Assembly: GCF_007559275.1 (NCBI RefSeq)
Contig: NZ_VMHK01000002.1
Span: 496,001-560,000, forward strand
Direction of reading: 5' to 3'
Origin: Bifidobacterium apousia
GTDB lineage: Bacteria; Actinomycetota; Actinomycetes; Actinomycetales; Bifidobacteriaceae
DNA: 64,000 nt
Part shown: piece by piece, positions 1-7,719 of the stretch
Layout of the letters: every line of letters begins with the position of its first letter
How positions within the stretch are numbered: position 1 is the stretch's first letter
Made by a program: the position numbers and the translations under genes
The notes under the pieces: generated by a model
Seen by the model: only the letters and a program-made list of their open reading frames with translations
What the model was told of the DNA's origin: nothing
Databases searched by the model: none

Positions 1-699
1 CATTGCCGTTTGGCTCTCCCGGCGCAGGTGTTTCAGGCAGCAGGGTTGGATGCCGGCAAGCCGCTCGAATTGCAGGTGGACTTGGCGATTCCCGGCATTC
101 ACAATGCCCGCAATGCAGCCGCGGCCATCATCGCCGCCATCCTGTTGGGAATGGATCCCGATGCAGCCGCCGCTTCTGCAGCCGACTTCCGTGGGGCCTC
201 TCGACGCTTCGAGATCCGCGGAATCCAGCATGGGGTCACCGTAGTTGATGATTACGCCCATCATCCTACGGAGATCGCCGCCCTGCTGACCGCCGCCAGA
301 CGGCGTTATCCGGGGCGGACCATCAGGGTGCTCTTCCAGCCTCATCTGTATTCGCGAACGGCCATCTTTGCTGACCGGTTCGCAGATGCTTTGTCCCTGG
401 CGGACGATGTGACCGTAACCGACATCTTCCCCGCCCGCGAGCTGGCCAGCGATTTTCCGGGCGTGGATGCCGGGACCATCCCTGCCGCCGCTCGCAAGGC
501 ATCGAACCATGAGTCCCAGGATTCCGGGAAGAGGTCGACCGGAGCTGTCTTCCGGGCCTGCCCGGACATGCATCAGGCAGCTCTGGATCTGGCCGGGCGG
601 GCAGAGCCGGGGGATGTGATCCTGACTGTGGGCGCCGGCGATGTCACCGCCATGGGACCGGTCATTCTTGACAAGCTTGCTGAACGGGACGAGCAGTGA
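1..699 (+). CDS. murC: UDP-N-acetylmuramate--L-alanine ligase, C-terminal part (5' end outside window)
   Basis: MurC joins L-alanine to UDP-MurNAc in the cytoplasm, the first step of peptidoglycan stem-peptide synthesis. Only the last 230 or so residues are here; the reading frame is open from the first base of the window. Visible Mur-ligase features are HNARNAAAAI at the middle/C-terminal domain junction, DDYAHHPTEI, and LFQPHLYSRT, the last two characteristic of MurC among the Mur ligases. A short hydrophilic insert (near SQDSGKRS) sits late in the protein. The stop codon overlaps the GTG start of ftsQ, so the two are translationally coupled in a wall/division cluster. The family call is firm; the missing N-terminus should carry the ATP-binding motif. 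Confidence 0.95.
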   Translation, partial: HCRLALPAQVFQAAGLDAGKPLELQVDLAIPGIHNARNAAAAIIAAILLGMDPDAAAASAADFRGASRRFEIRGIQHGVTVVDDYAHHPTEIAALLTAARRRYPGRTIRVLFQPHLYSRTAIFADRFADALSLADDVTVTDIFPARELASDFPGVDAGTIPAAARKASNHESQDSGKRSTGAVFRACPDMHQAALDLAGRAEPGDVILTVGAGDVTAMGPVILDKLAERDEQ

Positions 700-1961
700 A
701 GACCGGCAAGGGTCGCAGCGCCTCCGGCGGAGCCTCTTCCAGAAGCAGGGCCGTTCGGGCTGCCAAGGCCGCACGGACAGCCCGGTCTGGGCGCACCACC
801 AAGCCTTTGGGAGAGGAACCGCAGACCGGCAGAACCGCCAGATCGGGCAGGTCGGCCGCTTCCGATGCTGCGGGATTGGCAGGTCGCCGGTCCAAGGCTG
901 AAAAGACAGGCGGCAGGGGCAGGCGTCTCAAGCGGTCCAAGCGTCTCAAGGGTCGTCCCAATCGTGCCAAGAATGCAGGCGGCTCCAGGACACGTAGCCC
1001 AAGGTCGGCCTCTTCATCCTCCCGCTCTCTAGTCAAAGGCAGCAGCGCCTCAGCCTCCAAGTCTGTGACATCCAAGTCTGCAGAATCTCGTTCGACGAGT
1101 TCGGCCGGCGGATTCGTCGATGCCCGGACCATACCGCCGGACCGACCCGTCTCAGGCAGGATTGGCACCGACCAGGAGGATCAGGGGCTGGGGATCTTCG
1201 TACGGCCCAAGGTTCTGGACTTTCAGGCCCGGGTGCGCGAGAAGAAGAAGGTCAGTCGCAGGCTGGTCCTGATCCGGACAGGTGTCGTGCTCTTGGTCAT
1301 GGCTCTGATAGCAGGACTGGCATGGTTGTTCTTTCTCTCTCCGGTCTTCCGCCTACAGACTGACAAGATCGGTGTCAGCGGCGGCAATGCCTGGGTGTCC
1401 AACGATAGGGTGGCTTCAATCGTGGCCCGTCAGGGGGATCGCTCATTGTTGCTGATTTCCACCAATGGCGTTGAGGAGGAGATCAGCGGCATGGCCGGGG
1501 TGACCGATGCCAAGGTCCGCAAGAGTTTTCCGCACGGTCTGGAGGTGAGCTTCGATGCCCAGGAGCCCACTGCGGTCTTCAAGGATGCACAGGACAAACT
1601 GACGGCCGTAGACAGACAGGGAAGGGTGCTCAATACTGTGTCCAAGCCGGTGAAGGGAGTGCCGGTCATCCAGGTGTCCACCGTCAATCGTGCCCAGCAG
1701 GATCAGGCGGTCAGGCAGACCCTGCGGATATTGTCGACCATGCCCGAGGCCATGCGCCATTCGGTGACCAAGGTGACTGCGGAAACCCAGGACTCCATCA
1801 CCACCGAGCTGGACCAGGGCAAACATGTCATCATCTGGGGCGACGGCTCCGACCTGAAGCTCAAGCAGGCAGTGGTCGACAAGATCATCAACGATCCATC
1901 CAAGATCGGCGACAAGCATCAGTTGGATGTGTCAGCGCCCCTGCGGCCCATCGTCAAATAG
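696..1961 (+). CDS. ftsQ: Cell division protein FtsQ/DivIB with long basic N-terminal tail
   Basis: FtsQ is a bitopic membrane protein of the divisome that links early and late division proteins. The 421-residue product starts at a GTG overlapping the murC stop (GTGA). Residues 1 to about 188 are low-complexity and rich in Arg, Ser, Lys and Ala, presumably disordered and cytoplasmic. One membrane span follows at about 190-213, then a POTRA-type segment (about 218-285) and the extracytoplasmic FtsQ domain. Typical FtsQ proteins have a much shorter cytoplasmic tail. The gene ends 8 bp inside the convergent dtd gene. No ftsZ follows in this window. Confidence 0.93.
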   Translation: MKTGKGRSASGGASSRSRAVRAAKAARTARSGRTTKPLGEEPQTGRTARSGRSAASDAAGLAGRRSKAEKTGGRGRRLKRSKRLKGRPNRAKNAGGSRTRSPRSASSSSRSLVKGSSASASKSVTSKSAESRSTSSAGGFVDARTIPPDRPVSGRIGTDQEDQGLGIFVRPKVLDFQARVREKKKVSRRLVLIRTGVVLLVMALIAGLAWLFFLSPVFRLQTDKIGVSGGNAWVSNDRVASIVARQGDRSLLLISTNGVEEEISGMAGVTDAKVRKSFPHGLEVSFDAQEPTAVFKDAQDKLTAVDRQGRVLNTVSKPVKGVPVIQVSTVNRAQQDQAVRQTLRILSTMPEAMRHSVTKVTAETQDSITTELDQGKHVIIWGDGSDLKLKQAVVDKIINDPSKIGDKHQLDVSAPLRPIVK

Positions 1962-2454
1962 CTGATGAAGAAGCTGTCGGCTTCATCAGCCTGTCGGTGT
2001 CCAGCAGGATGGTCACCGGTCCGTCGTTGACCAGATCCACTCGCATGTGGGCGCCGAATTGTCCGACGGCAACTGGCACACCGGTCGCGGCCAGTGCCCG
2101 GTTCAGATCCTGCCAGACCTTTTGGGCATGTCGGGGCTCTCCCGCAGCCATGAAACTGGGGCGATTGCCATGACGCAGATCTGCATAGAGGGTGAACTGG
2201 GAGATGGAGAGGATGGAGCCGCCGCAGTCCAGGACCGACCGGTTCATCCGGCCCTCCTCATCGGCGAAGATGCGCATCCGGGTCAGCTTGCGTACGGCAT
2301 AGTCCACCTGGGCATCGCCGTCGCTGTCCTGGACGGCCACCAGGAGCAGGAGACCCGTGCCGATGCTCTGTGGATGGAAATCAGGATCCGGCTGCCCCTG
2401 CTCGTCGACCACATCGACCCGGGCATGGCTGACCCGCTGTATGACGATTCTCAT
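1954..2454 (-). CDS. dtd: D-aminoacyl-tRNA deacylase
   Basis: Dtd hydrolyses D-amino acids wrongly attached to tRNA and recycles the tRNA; it is a soluble dimer. The 166-residue protein begins MRIVIQRVSHARV and carries both signature motifs of the family: SQFTLYAD in the middle and NDGPVTILLDT near the C-terminus (Gly-cisPro equivalent is GP in NDGP). Its length is slightly above the usual 145-155 residues because of a short insertion after residue 18 and a short C-terminal tail. It is convergent with ftsQ, the two 3' ends overlapping by 8 bp, and is probably transcribed alone. Confidence 0.95.
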   Translation of the reverse strand: MRIVIQRVSHARVDVVDEQGQPDPDFHPQSIGTGLLLLVAVQDSDGDAQVDYAVRKLTRMRIFADEEGRMNRSVLDCGGSILSISQFTLYADLRHGNRPSFMAAGEPRHAQKVWQDLNRALAATGVPVAVGQFGAHMRVDLVNDGPVTILLDTDRLMKPTASSSAI

Positions 2455-2617
2455 GGTTCCAGTCTAAATACTTCAGGCGTTGTTGTAGTGCCGCACGGAA
2501 AAGCTGAACCGGTACCTGGTGAGGGTCAGGCTGGAGACCCGTTTGAAGATCGGTGGGCAGCTTCAGGTCGAAGCCCACTATGCCTGTGTTACTTAGGTAA
2601 TATGACGGGCACCGCTC

Positions 2618-2935
2618 TCAATTGACGATCTTGAGTCCGATCACGCAAGCGACCAGGCCGATGATGAGCAGAATGCGGGCGAGTGAAATAGGCTCCGAGC
2701 CCGTAGCCATGGCGTATAGGACAGTCAAGGTAGCTCCGATACCGACCCAGACCGCGTATGCCGTGCTGGTAGAGGTGTTGCGCATGGCAAAGGCTAGACC
2801 CATCATGCTGAGAATCAATCCAAGAATAAATACGATGTCAGGGACGATTTTGGTAAAACCTTGGGATTTACCTAGCGCGGTGGCCCAGACCGATTCACAG
2901 ACGCCAGCGAGTATAAGTATGATCCACGAGGACAT
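2618..2935 (-). CDS. gdx: SMR-family exporter, guanidinium exporter (Gdx/SugE) type
   Basis: A small multidrug resistance family protein of 105 residues with four membrane spans; in the Gdx subgroup it exports guanidinium in exchange for protons. The start MSSWIILILAGVCESVWA matches the SugE/Gdx N-terminus, with the essential glutamate at about residue 14. A longer frame begins at 2980, but its first 15 codons lie inside a guanidine-III riboswitch, so the ATG at 2935 is chosen; it has the ribosome site AAAGGGAG just upstream. The riboswitch supports guanidinium as the substrate over general drug export. Transcription is monocistronic. Confidence 0.93.
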   Translation of the reverse strand: MSSWIILILAGVCESVWATALGKSQGFTKIVPDIVFILGLILSMMGLAFAMRNTSTSTAYAVWVGIGATLTVLYAMATGSEPISLARILLIIGLVACVIGLKIVN

Positions 2936-2946
2936 GGCTCCCTTTC

Positions 2947-2987
2947 GGCAAGTCTTGTCGCTGTCCGGGTACTTGACCATCGTCCGG
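2947..2987 (-). promoter_or_regulatory. Guanidine-III (ykkC-III) riboswitch
   Basis: On the minus strand the leader reads CCGGACGA, then GGTCAAGT, ACCCGGACAG, CGACAAG and ACTTGCC, ending 11 nt before the exporter ATG. This follows the guanidine-III pseudoknot plan: the two CCGG segments (2987-2984 and 2968-2965) can pair with each other, GGUCAAGU pairs with ACUUGCC with one bulged U, and the conserved ACAAGAC-like 3' segment is present. The ribosome site AAAGGGAG follows at once, which suggests translational control, opened by guanidinium. A possible -10 box TATTCT lies at 3018-3013. The match is from my memory of the class consensus; a covariance-model search was not run. Confidence 0.87.
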
Positions 2988-3228
2988 GAACCTGAATCAG
3001 ATTCTGGAAATCAGAATAGCACGGGTTGAATCGTAAGATGTTGAGTCAGATATATTCATGGCGGTTCAAAGGTAGTAAATGATCAATGCTGATTCAATTC
3101 GTCAGAGATCCTGCTCATTTGGGATTACATTGCTGTTTGTCCACGAGGAATGGGGAACGCTGCAACCTAGGTGATCTGGTCGATTAAAACTGTCAAAAGC
3201 ACACATGGCTACATCGCATGTCTTGGCT

Positions 3229-4836
3229 TCACCGCCTCACTAGCGTCAGTATCAGTTGCCACCTTCCTTTGAAGCTGGAAAAACTATGAGTGATGATTTT
3301 TTGTAGTCTTTCCTCGTTATCAGCCCCTGAGCTTATAGATGTTGATAAGTACTGACGATCATCGAAGATAGCAGCTAAATAGATTTTGCAGTCCTCTAGG
3401 TCGCAACAATTGAACTCTGGATCATTGGTGTCGATTTTATTTATCAAGCGTGTGATAGCGCGTTGACGTTTTGTTGCATCAGGACTTATATCGTTTTTCT
3501 GTTTGAGGTTATCAGATTCAAGGGTTTTCTGAAGTTCCTGAGTTGATAAAGAAAGCAAGGGAACTTGAATTGTGGTGCGGAAAGCGGGATCACATATTTC
3601 TGCCCATTCTCCTTTTTCGGCGGGATTTATGACGGTATGCATCAGATACTCGCGATGAGTATCCACAGATAATTCTGAGCTTAAGTATGACGCCGCAATT
3701 CCTGTGAATGCTTCGTAGTGAATCTGTTCAATATTACGCTGGTCATCTTTTATCAAATTGCTAACCCACCATTTATGAATAGGAGCTAAAAACCAATTCC
3801 AGCAGGGTAGCAGATAGATGACGACGATCAATATCGGCACCAAAAGAGTGTTTAAGGACATGGGCACAGTTGTTGAATTCAATACACTGGCAATGGCAAA
3901 GGCAAATATCGATATGAGCCAGGAAGACAATACTGTAAAGACTCGATATATCCATTTACAAACCATGCGACCCTTGTAGTGTTTTAGGTTCTTTCTACTT
4001 GGGCGACCGCCAACGCCGATGTATAGCATAAACAGAGGATCTAACAAGCAAGGAACCAGCTCAAAAGCAACAGTTATAATAAACGTCCCTATAGAGGCTA
4101 CTGGGTGATTGTTCATTCTGGCGAATAGCGCTGCTATTCCATATGTTATAAAAGCAGCAAGTGTAGTCATGAGTATCAAACCGCAAGTAATACGAAGAAA
4201 AGCATCGACTATCGGGTGTCTTCTGACCAATGATCCCTTGGCTAATGACTGATATTCATTGAGGTGATCTGATCTCAGCATTTCGTTTTCCTGTATCATG
4301 TGAAGCGAAAAGACCTGTTTTACGCCATAGCTGAGAGCAAAGGCTGCGATATTGAAGCTGACGATTACCAATAACAGGCTCAGACCAAAATCGATCTGCT
4401 GCAACATGTCAGGGGATATGTAGCCTGTGAAAATGCTAATAGCACATGACAGGAAACAGACGAATACAATGAATGCTCTCGCTTTGCTGGATGATTCAGG
4501 AGTTTTTGTTTCCAAAAAAGCTGTGACAATAATGACGCTTATGATTAATGTCCACAAAGCCAGCAGCATATTTGCAGAGTCTTTATAAGGATTGTTAAGC
4601 ACGAAATTGTGGAGGAAGGTATTTTGCTTATAACGATTTAGCTCTGCTTTATTTTCAATTAAGTTATATTCTGCCAACCTGAGACCGATTCCTGATGCTA
4701 AAAGCAGGAAAGAGTATGCTGTCGCTGCAAAGAATTGCCTTACATTTTCAGCTTGCCAGCTTTCTGCTGGATGGAATATTGGAGCTATATTCGAGTGATC
4801 TCTTGTAGTGGACATAATTGAAACCCGCTCTATCAT
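3229..4836 (-). CDS. Unknown multi-spanning membrane protein, AT-rich, probably acquired
   Basis: I do not recognise this 535-residue protein. It has about eight hydrophobic spans (roughly residues 35-57, 88-108, 119-140, 147-172, 213-240, 248-276, 298-318 and 328-353), followed by a hydrophilic cytoplasmic C-terminal region of about 180 residues with scattered charged segments. A basic loop, RPSRKNLKHYKGR, sits between the sixth and seventh spans. No signature of a transporter or enzyme family could be identified. Base composition and codon choice are clearly AT-richer than both flanks, which points to horizontal transfer. The ATG at 4836 has GAGAG seven bases upstream; a second in-frame ATG lies at 4815. 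It is divergent from the FtsX-type permease. Confidence 0.72.
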   Translation of the reverse strand: MIERVSIMSTTRDHSNIAPIFHPAESWQAENVRQFFAATAYSFLLLASGIGLRLAEYNLIENKAELNRYKQNTFLHNFVLNNPYKDSANMLLALWTLIISVIIVTAFLETKTPESSSKARAFIVFVCFLSCAISIFTGYISPDMLQQIDFGLSLLLVIVSFNIAAFALSYGVKQVFSLHMIQENEMLRSDHLNEYQSLAKGSLVRRHPIVDAFLRITCGLILMTTLAAFITYGIAALFARMNNHPVASIGTFIITVAFELVPCLLDPLFMLYIGVGGRPSRKNLKHYKGRMVCKWIYRVFTVLSSWLISIFAFAIASVLNSTTVPMSLNTLLVPILIVVIYLLPCWNWFLAPIHKWWVSNLIKDDQRNIEQIHYEAFTGIAASYLSSELSVDTHREYLMHTVINPAEKGEWAEICDPAFRTTIQVPLLSLSTQELQKTLESDNLKQKNDISPDATKRQRAITRLINKIDTNDPEFNCCDLEDCKIYLAAIFDDRQYLSTSISSGADNEERLQKIITHSFSSFKGRWQLILTLVRR

Positions 4837-5058
4837 CGTCTCTCATTGTGACCTTATAAAGTTAAATATAAATATGATTAAAGGACATGTAGTTTGTATA
4901 CTGTCATGGTTGTGGATCGAGAAACAAGATGACCATCGAATTGGCCAATGAGTTGGAATTGCTTGTTTGCTAGGTCTTTCCATTTAAAGGGCTTCATTCT
5001 AATGCTGTGACGCCTAGACGATGTAAGGCATACGCTCACAATGAGTTCGGTATCATAA

Positions 5059-5091
5059 GGTTGAATCAGGGTTGATTCAGGGTCGATTCAG
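5059..5091. repeat. Three tandem 11-bp repeats before the permease gene
   Basis: Three head-to-tail copies of an 11-mer occur with no spacer: GGTTGAATCAG, GGTTGATTCAG and GGTCGATTCAG. Direct repeats with 11-bp period are the usual layout of OmpR/PhoB-type response-regulator sites, so this may be a control site for the downstream permease. No two-component genes are in the window, so this role is inferred. Confidence 0.6.
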
Positions 5092-5189
5092 GGGTTTGCC
5101 GGATGTTGTCTTTCGCGTCGGTCGGCTATTTATATAAACAGAGGAATGTAGTCGAGTGTACGCACGAGGACGTGGCAGGTGAATGGAAC

Positions 5190-6629
5190 ATGACTTGGGC
5201 CTTACGTGATTTGAAAGCCAATGGTGGCATCTGGGCTGGCGTCTTTATCGTTCTTGTGGTCACCCAAACCCTGCTCTGTGCCATGAGCGTGAGCATGGGT
5301 GTCAACAGCTATTACCAGGGTTTGTCGGCCAAGACCAGGGATCCTGTCAAGAGCCTGGCTTCGGCCCTGAGTTTGATCTTCCTCACAGTCATTGTGCTCG
5401 GCTGCCTGGTGATCAAGCAGACTCTGCAGGCATCGATTCGCCAACGTCGGCAGGGGCTGGCCCTTCTTTCACTGCTGGGCGCTACGCCTAAGCAGATCCT
5501 GGTACTTACACTTTTGCAGGTGATGATTTTGGTTCTACCAGCCTCCCTCGTTGCTGTGGCTCTTTCACCTGCGCTGGCTGGAAGGATCCTGGATTGGTAT
5601 TCCGCTGGAATGCGAATACCGGTACATTTCGCTTTTACCTGGCACGGTTTTCCCAGGTCTGCCCTGACTGGTCTCGCAGTGGGACTGGCTACGGCCGTCT
5701 TGGCGACCAGCCGGACATTGCGGGATTTGGGGAAGATGACACCAGTCCGGGTGGTGCGCCGTGCTGAGGAGAGCGAATCGATTGACCGGCCCCGACATGG
5801 ACGCGGTCTTGTATCCCTTTTCCTTGGGCTGGCCTTGCTGCTATTGCCATTGCCTGTCTTTGCCTATCTTTCGCGCAACGGCTCTGGGTCCTTAGAGCCT
5901 AAGCAGGTCCAAGCGGTCATAAGTGCCGTTGGAAGTGGACCGCTGTTTGCTATTCTCTTGCTGCTGATTGCCTTGGCACGTTCTGGTGGGCCAGTTATAA
6001 GCAGGGTCACTCAACTTTGGACTGCTCTGGTCCCCTCGTCATCTGCTGTCTGGCGGATAGCGCGTTCACAGGCTGTGGCCAGGAGTCGAGATACGACATT
6101 CGGTTCAACAGTTATAGCTCTGACTGCCTGTATGTTTCTGGTTGGTGGTCTGTTGGCTGCCGGAGGCACCAGTACCATCGCCATGAACAAGGTACCGGGA
6201 ATAGAGAATGTCACATCGGGTGGAACCTTGGAGTTGCTCTATGGTTTCTGGGCAGCGCTGCTGGTCGCCCTGGTCGGCGTGATTGCGGGGTTCGCCATCG
6301 CCGCTCGGGATCGTGACCTAGATTTGGCGCTCCTGTCAATTGCAGGCGCAAACCCGCGGCAGCTGACTGCTATATCCATATTGGACGGCACCATCGTGAT
6401 GACTACGGGCATTATCATCGCAGCGGGCGGCACCGGACTGGTCGGGCTGAGCACAGCTATGGTCTACTGGCCCCTTATACACAGTCTGTCCGTAATTTTT
6501 CCCTGGCAGTTTTTCCTTATCTGCGGGTTGCCGATTATAGTCGTCGGCTCGCTGGCGACCATGCTGACGGCGCGGCCTGCTTTAATGCGCTCGCCCATAG
6601 CCATTCTGCAAGGGGCCATAGGTGAATGA
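5190..6629 (+). CDS. FtsX-like ABC-type permease, no partner ATPase
   Basis: A 479-residue membrane protein of the FtsX/MacB-like permease family. An N-terminal span (about residues 15-38) is followed by a large loop-free FtsX block with the diagnostic stretch RRQGLALLSLLGATPKQI, then a second FtsX-like block (ARDRDLDLALLSIAGANPRQ) with matching spans, the arrangement of permeases that pair with a lipoprotein-releasing or bacitracin-type ATPase. The open frame extends back to 5103, but MTWALRDLKANGG at 5190 is the natural family start. No ATP-binding gene lies on either side, so its ATPase must be encoded elsewhere or the gene is a relic of a transferred pair. It is followed by a perfect palindrome. 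Confidence 0.85.
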   Translation: MTWALRDLKANGGIWAGVFIVLVVTQTLLCAMSVSMGVNSYYQGLSAKTRDPVKSLASALSLIFLTVIVLGCLVIKQTLQASIRQRRQGLALLSLLGATPKQILVLTLLQVMILVLPASLVAVALSPALAGRILDWYSAGMRIPVHFAFTWHGFPRSALTGLAVGLATAVLATSRTLRDLGKMTPVRVVRRAEESESIDRPRHGRGLVSLFLGLALLLLPLPVFAYLSRNGSGSLEPKQVQAVISAVGSGPLFAILLLLIALARSGGPVISRVTQLWTALVPSSSAVWRIARSQAVARSRDTTFGSTVIALTACMFLVGGLLAAGGTSTIAMNKVPGIENVTSGGTLELLYGFWAALLVALVGVIAGFAIAARDRDLDLALLSIAGANPRQLTAISILDGTIVMTTGIIIAAGGTGLVGLSTAMVYWPLIHSLSVIFPWQFFLICGLPIIVVGSLATMLTARPALMRSPIAILQGAIGE

Positions 6630-6735
6630 TTGACAATGAACTTTTACTCCTGGATCCGTGGTGCGTAATTGAGCGGTCTTGCCGAGCATTGATCTCGGCC
6701 ATGGCTGTGTGACATATTCATCAACCTGCAGTTCC

Positions 6736-6769
6736 TTGCCGTATTGACCAGCGCTGGTCAATACGGCAA
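6736..6769. repeat. Perfect 34-bp palindrome in a 319-bp gap
   Basis: Each arm is the 17-mer TTGCCGTATTGACCAGC, followed at once by its exact reverse complement with no central spacer. It lies about 105 bp after the permease stop and 180 bp before the end of the toxin gene. It could form a hairpin acting as a terminator for either flank, although no clear T-tract follows, or serve as a dimer-binding or recombination site. The rest of the 6630-6948 gap shows no gene. Confidence 0.7.
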
Positions 6770-6948
6770 ATGGATGTTGGCTGCTTGAAAATGGGTATCG
6801 TCATTATGACACGTCCATCTTGAGGAGATCCGCTGACGATTAACTTTTAACTGAGAAGTAGATAAACAGTTGGCGGTCAAATTTGTGTATTGGGTACAGT
6901 GATTCGTGTCAGTCTGAACAAGACTCGATTACTCAGACTTCACTTATG

Positions 6949-7227
6949 TCACAGTGTTTGGTCATGGCTGCCAGTGGTCATCAAAGTGAGAATCATTCGA
7001 TTTTTATCGCGCTTGTACACCAGGAGCCAGTCTGCGTCGACATGTAGCTCCTCGTATTTGGACCAGCGTCCCTTCAACTGGTGATTTCGGTATTTACGTT
7101 TAAGCAGTGCTGAATTGTAATCAGCCAAGTCGTCGAGCACTTGATCGAGCCTGCTTAAGTCGAAATGCTTCTTCTTGATTTTCTTGACATCACGCAGGAA
7201 TTTCTGCGTATATGCAAACTCATACAT
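6949..7227 (-). CDS. yafQ: YafQ-family toxin, RelE/ParE superfamily mRNA interferase
   Basis: A 92-residue type II toxin expected to cut mRNA in the ribosomal A site when not bound by its antitoxin. The start FAYTQKFLRDVKKIKKKH, the central HQLKGRW, the ELHVDADWLLVYKRDK segment and the C-terminal LTLMTTGSHDQTL all follow the YafQ pattern, including the late histidine in TGSH used in catalysis. The start lies within the end of the antitoxin gene (8-bp overlap), the usual antitoxin-first layout. Moderately AT-rich relative to core genes nearby. Confidence 0.92.
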   Translation of the reverse strand: MYEFAYTQKFLRDVKKIKKKHFDLSRLDQVLDDLADYNSALLKRKYRNHQLKGRWSKYEELHVDADWLLVYKRDKNRMILTLMTTGSHDQTL

Positions 7228-7474
7228 GATGGATGATGTCTTTCATATCCTCTACATCACCCACGTGAGTGACCGGTGAAGCTTGAGCTTCCTCCATTTC
7301 CCTGTCAAAATTGGAAAGTTGGGAGCGAAATGGAAGTCCCCCTTCGCGCAAAGACTGAGAAAGAAACATGTTTATTGCTGTGCCGAGATCAAGGCCTAGA
7401 TCTTCGAAAAGCTGTGAGGCCCGACGCTTCATATCCTCGCTGGTGCGAATTTGAATTCTCGCTGTCTCTTTCAT
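7220..7474 (-). CDS. dinJ: DinJ/RelB-family antitoxin
   Basis: An 84-residue antitoxin that neutralises YafQ and represses its own promoter through an N-terminal ribbon-helix-helix fold. The region ARIQIRTSEDMKRRASQLFE followed by LGLDLGTAINMFLSQSL is typical of DinJ/RelB. The ATG at 7474 is preferred to an in-frame GTG at 7483 because GGGTGA precedes it at proper distance. Translation is coupled to the toxin by an 8-bp overlap. A set of repeated half-sites overlaps its promoter. Confidence 0.92.
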   Translation of the reverse strand: MKETARIQIRTSEDMKRRASQLFEDLGLDLGTAINMFLSQSLREGGLPFRSQLSNFDREMEEAQASPVTHVGDVEDMKDIIHHV

Positions 7475-7521
7475 TACTTTCACCCGCTTCGATTGCTCTA
7501 TTTGTCTTCTTTAGCTCCAAA

Positions 7522-7572
7522 ATTATATCATTTGTGCTCCGAATGGAGTTATATTGGAGTTATTTTAACTCC
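7522..7572 (-). promoter_or_regulatory. Toxin-antitoxin promoter with repeated operator half-sites
   Basis: On the minus strand a -10 box TATAAT sits at 7527-7522. Just upstream is an inverted repeat, GGAGTTA-TTT-TAACTCC (7556-7572 on the plus strand), and another GGAGTTA copy at 7545-7551, exactly 11 bp from the first. The copies cover the -35 zone, the position expected for autorepression by DinJ or DinJ-YafQ. Confidence 0.65.
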
Positions 7573-7677
7573 ACGAGTGAAGAAATGAGCATGACTTGAG
7601 ATTCATGAACAAGGTTTTTGACAATGTGACGCACTAAAAAATGCGGGGAGTTGGATTCTTGAACCGTAAAGGCGGTA

Positions 7678-7714
7678 TGAAAAGGGCCGGCCAAGTTGCC
7701 TCGGCCGGCCCTTG
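7678..7714 (-). terminator. Terminator of ssrA
   Basis: A GC-rich inverted repeat, AAGGGCCGGCC and GGCCGGCCCTT separated by about 10 nt, lies directly after the tmRNA 3' end; on the minus strand it is followed by TTTTC, as in intrinsic terminators. Confidence 0.85.
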
Positions 7715-7719
7715 TTCTG

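Noticed and set aside
7618-7623. TTGACA as a plus-strand promoter after the toxin-antitoxin operon
   Set aside because: No -10 box at proper distance and no plus-strand gene follows; ssrA is on the other strand.
2400-7719. Second copy of the ssrA 3' end as an attachment site
   Set aside because: Looked for the GCAGCTCC-type end sequence in the block and its far edge by eye; none found.
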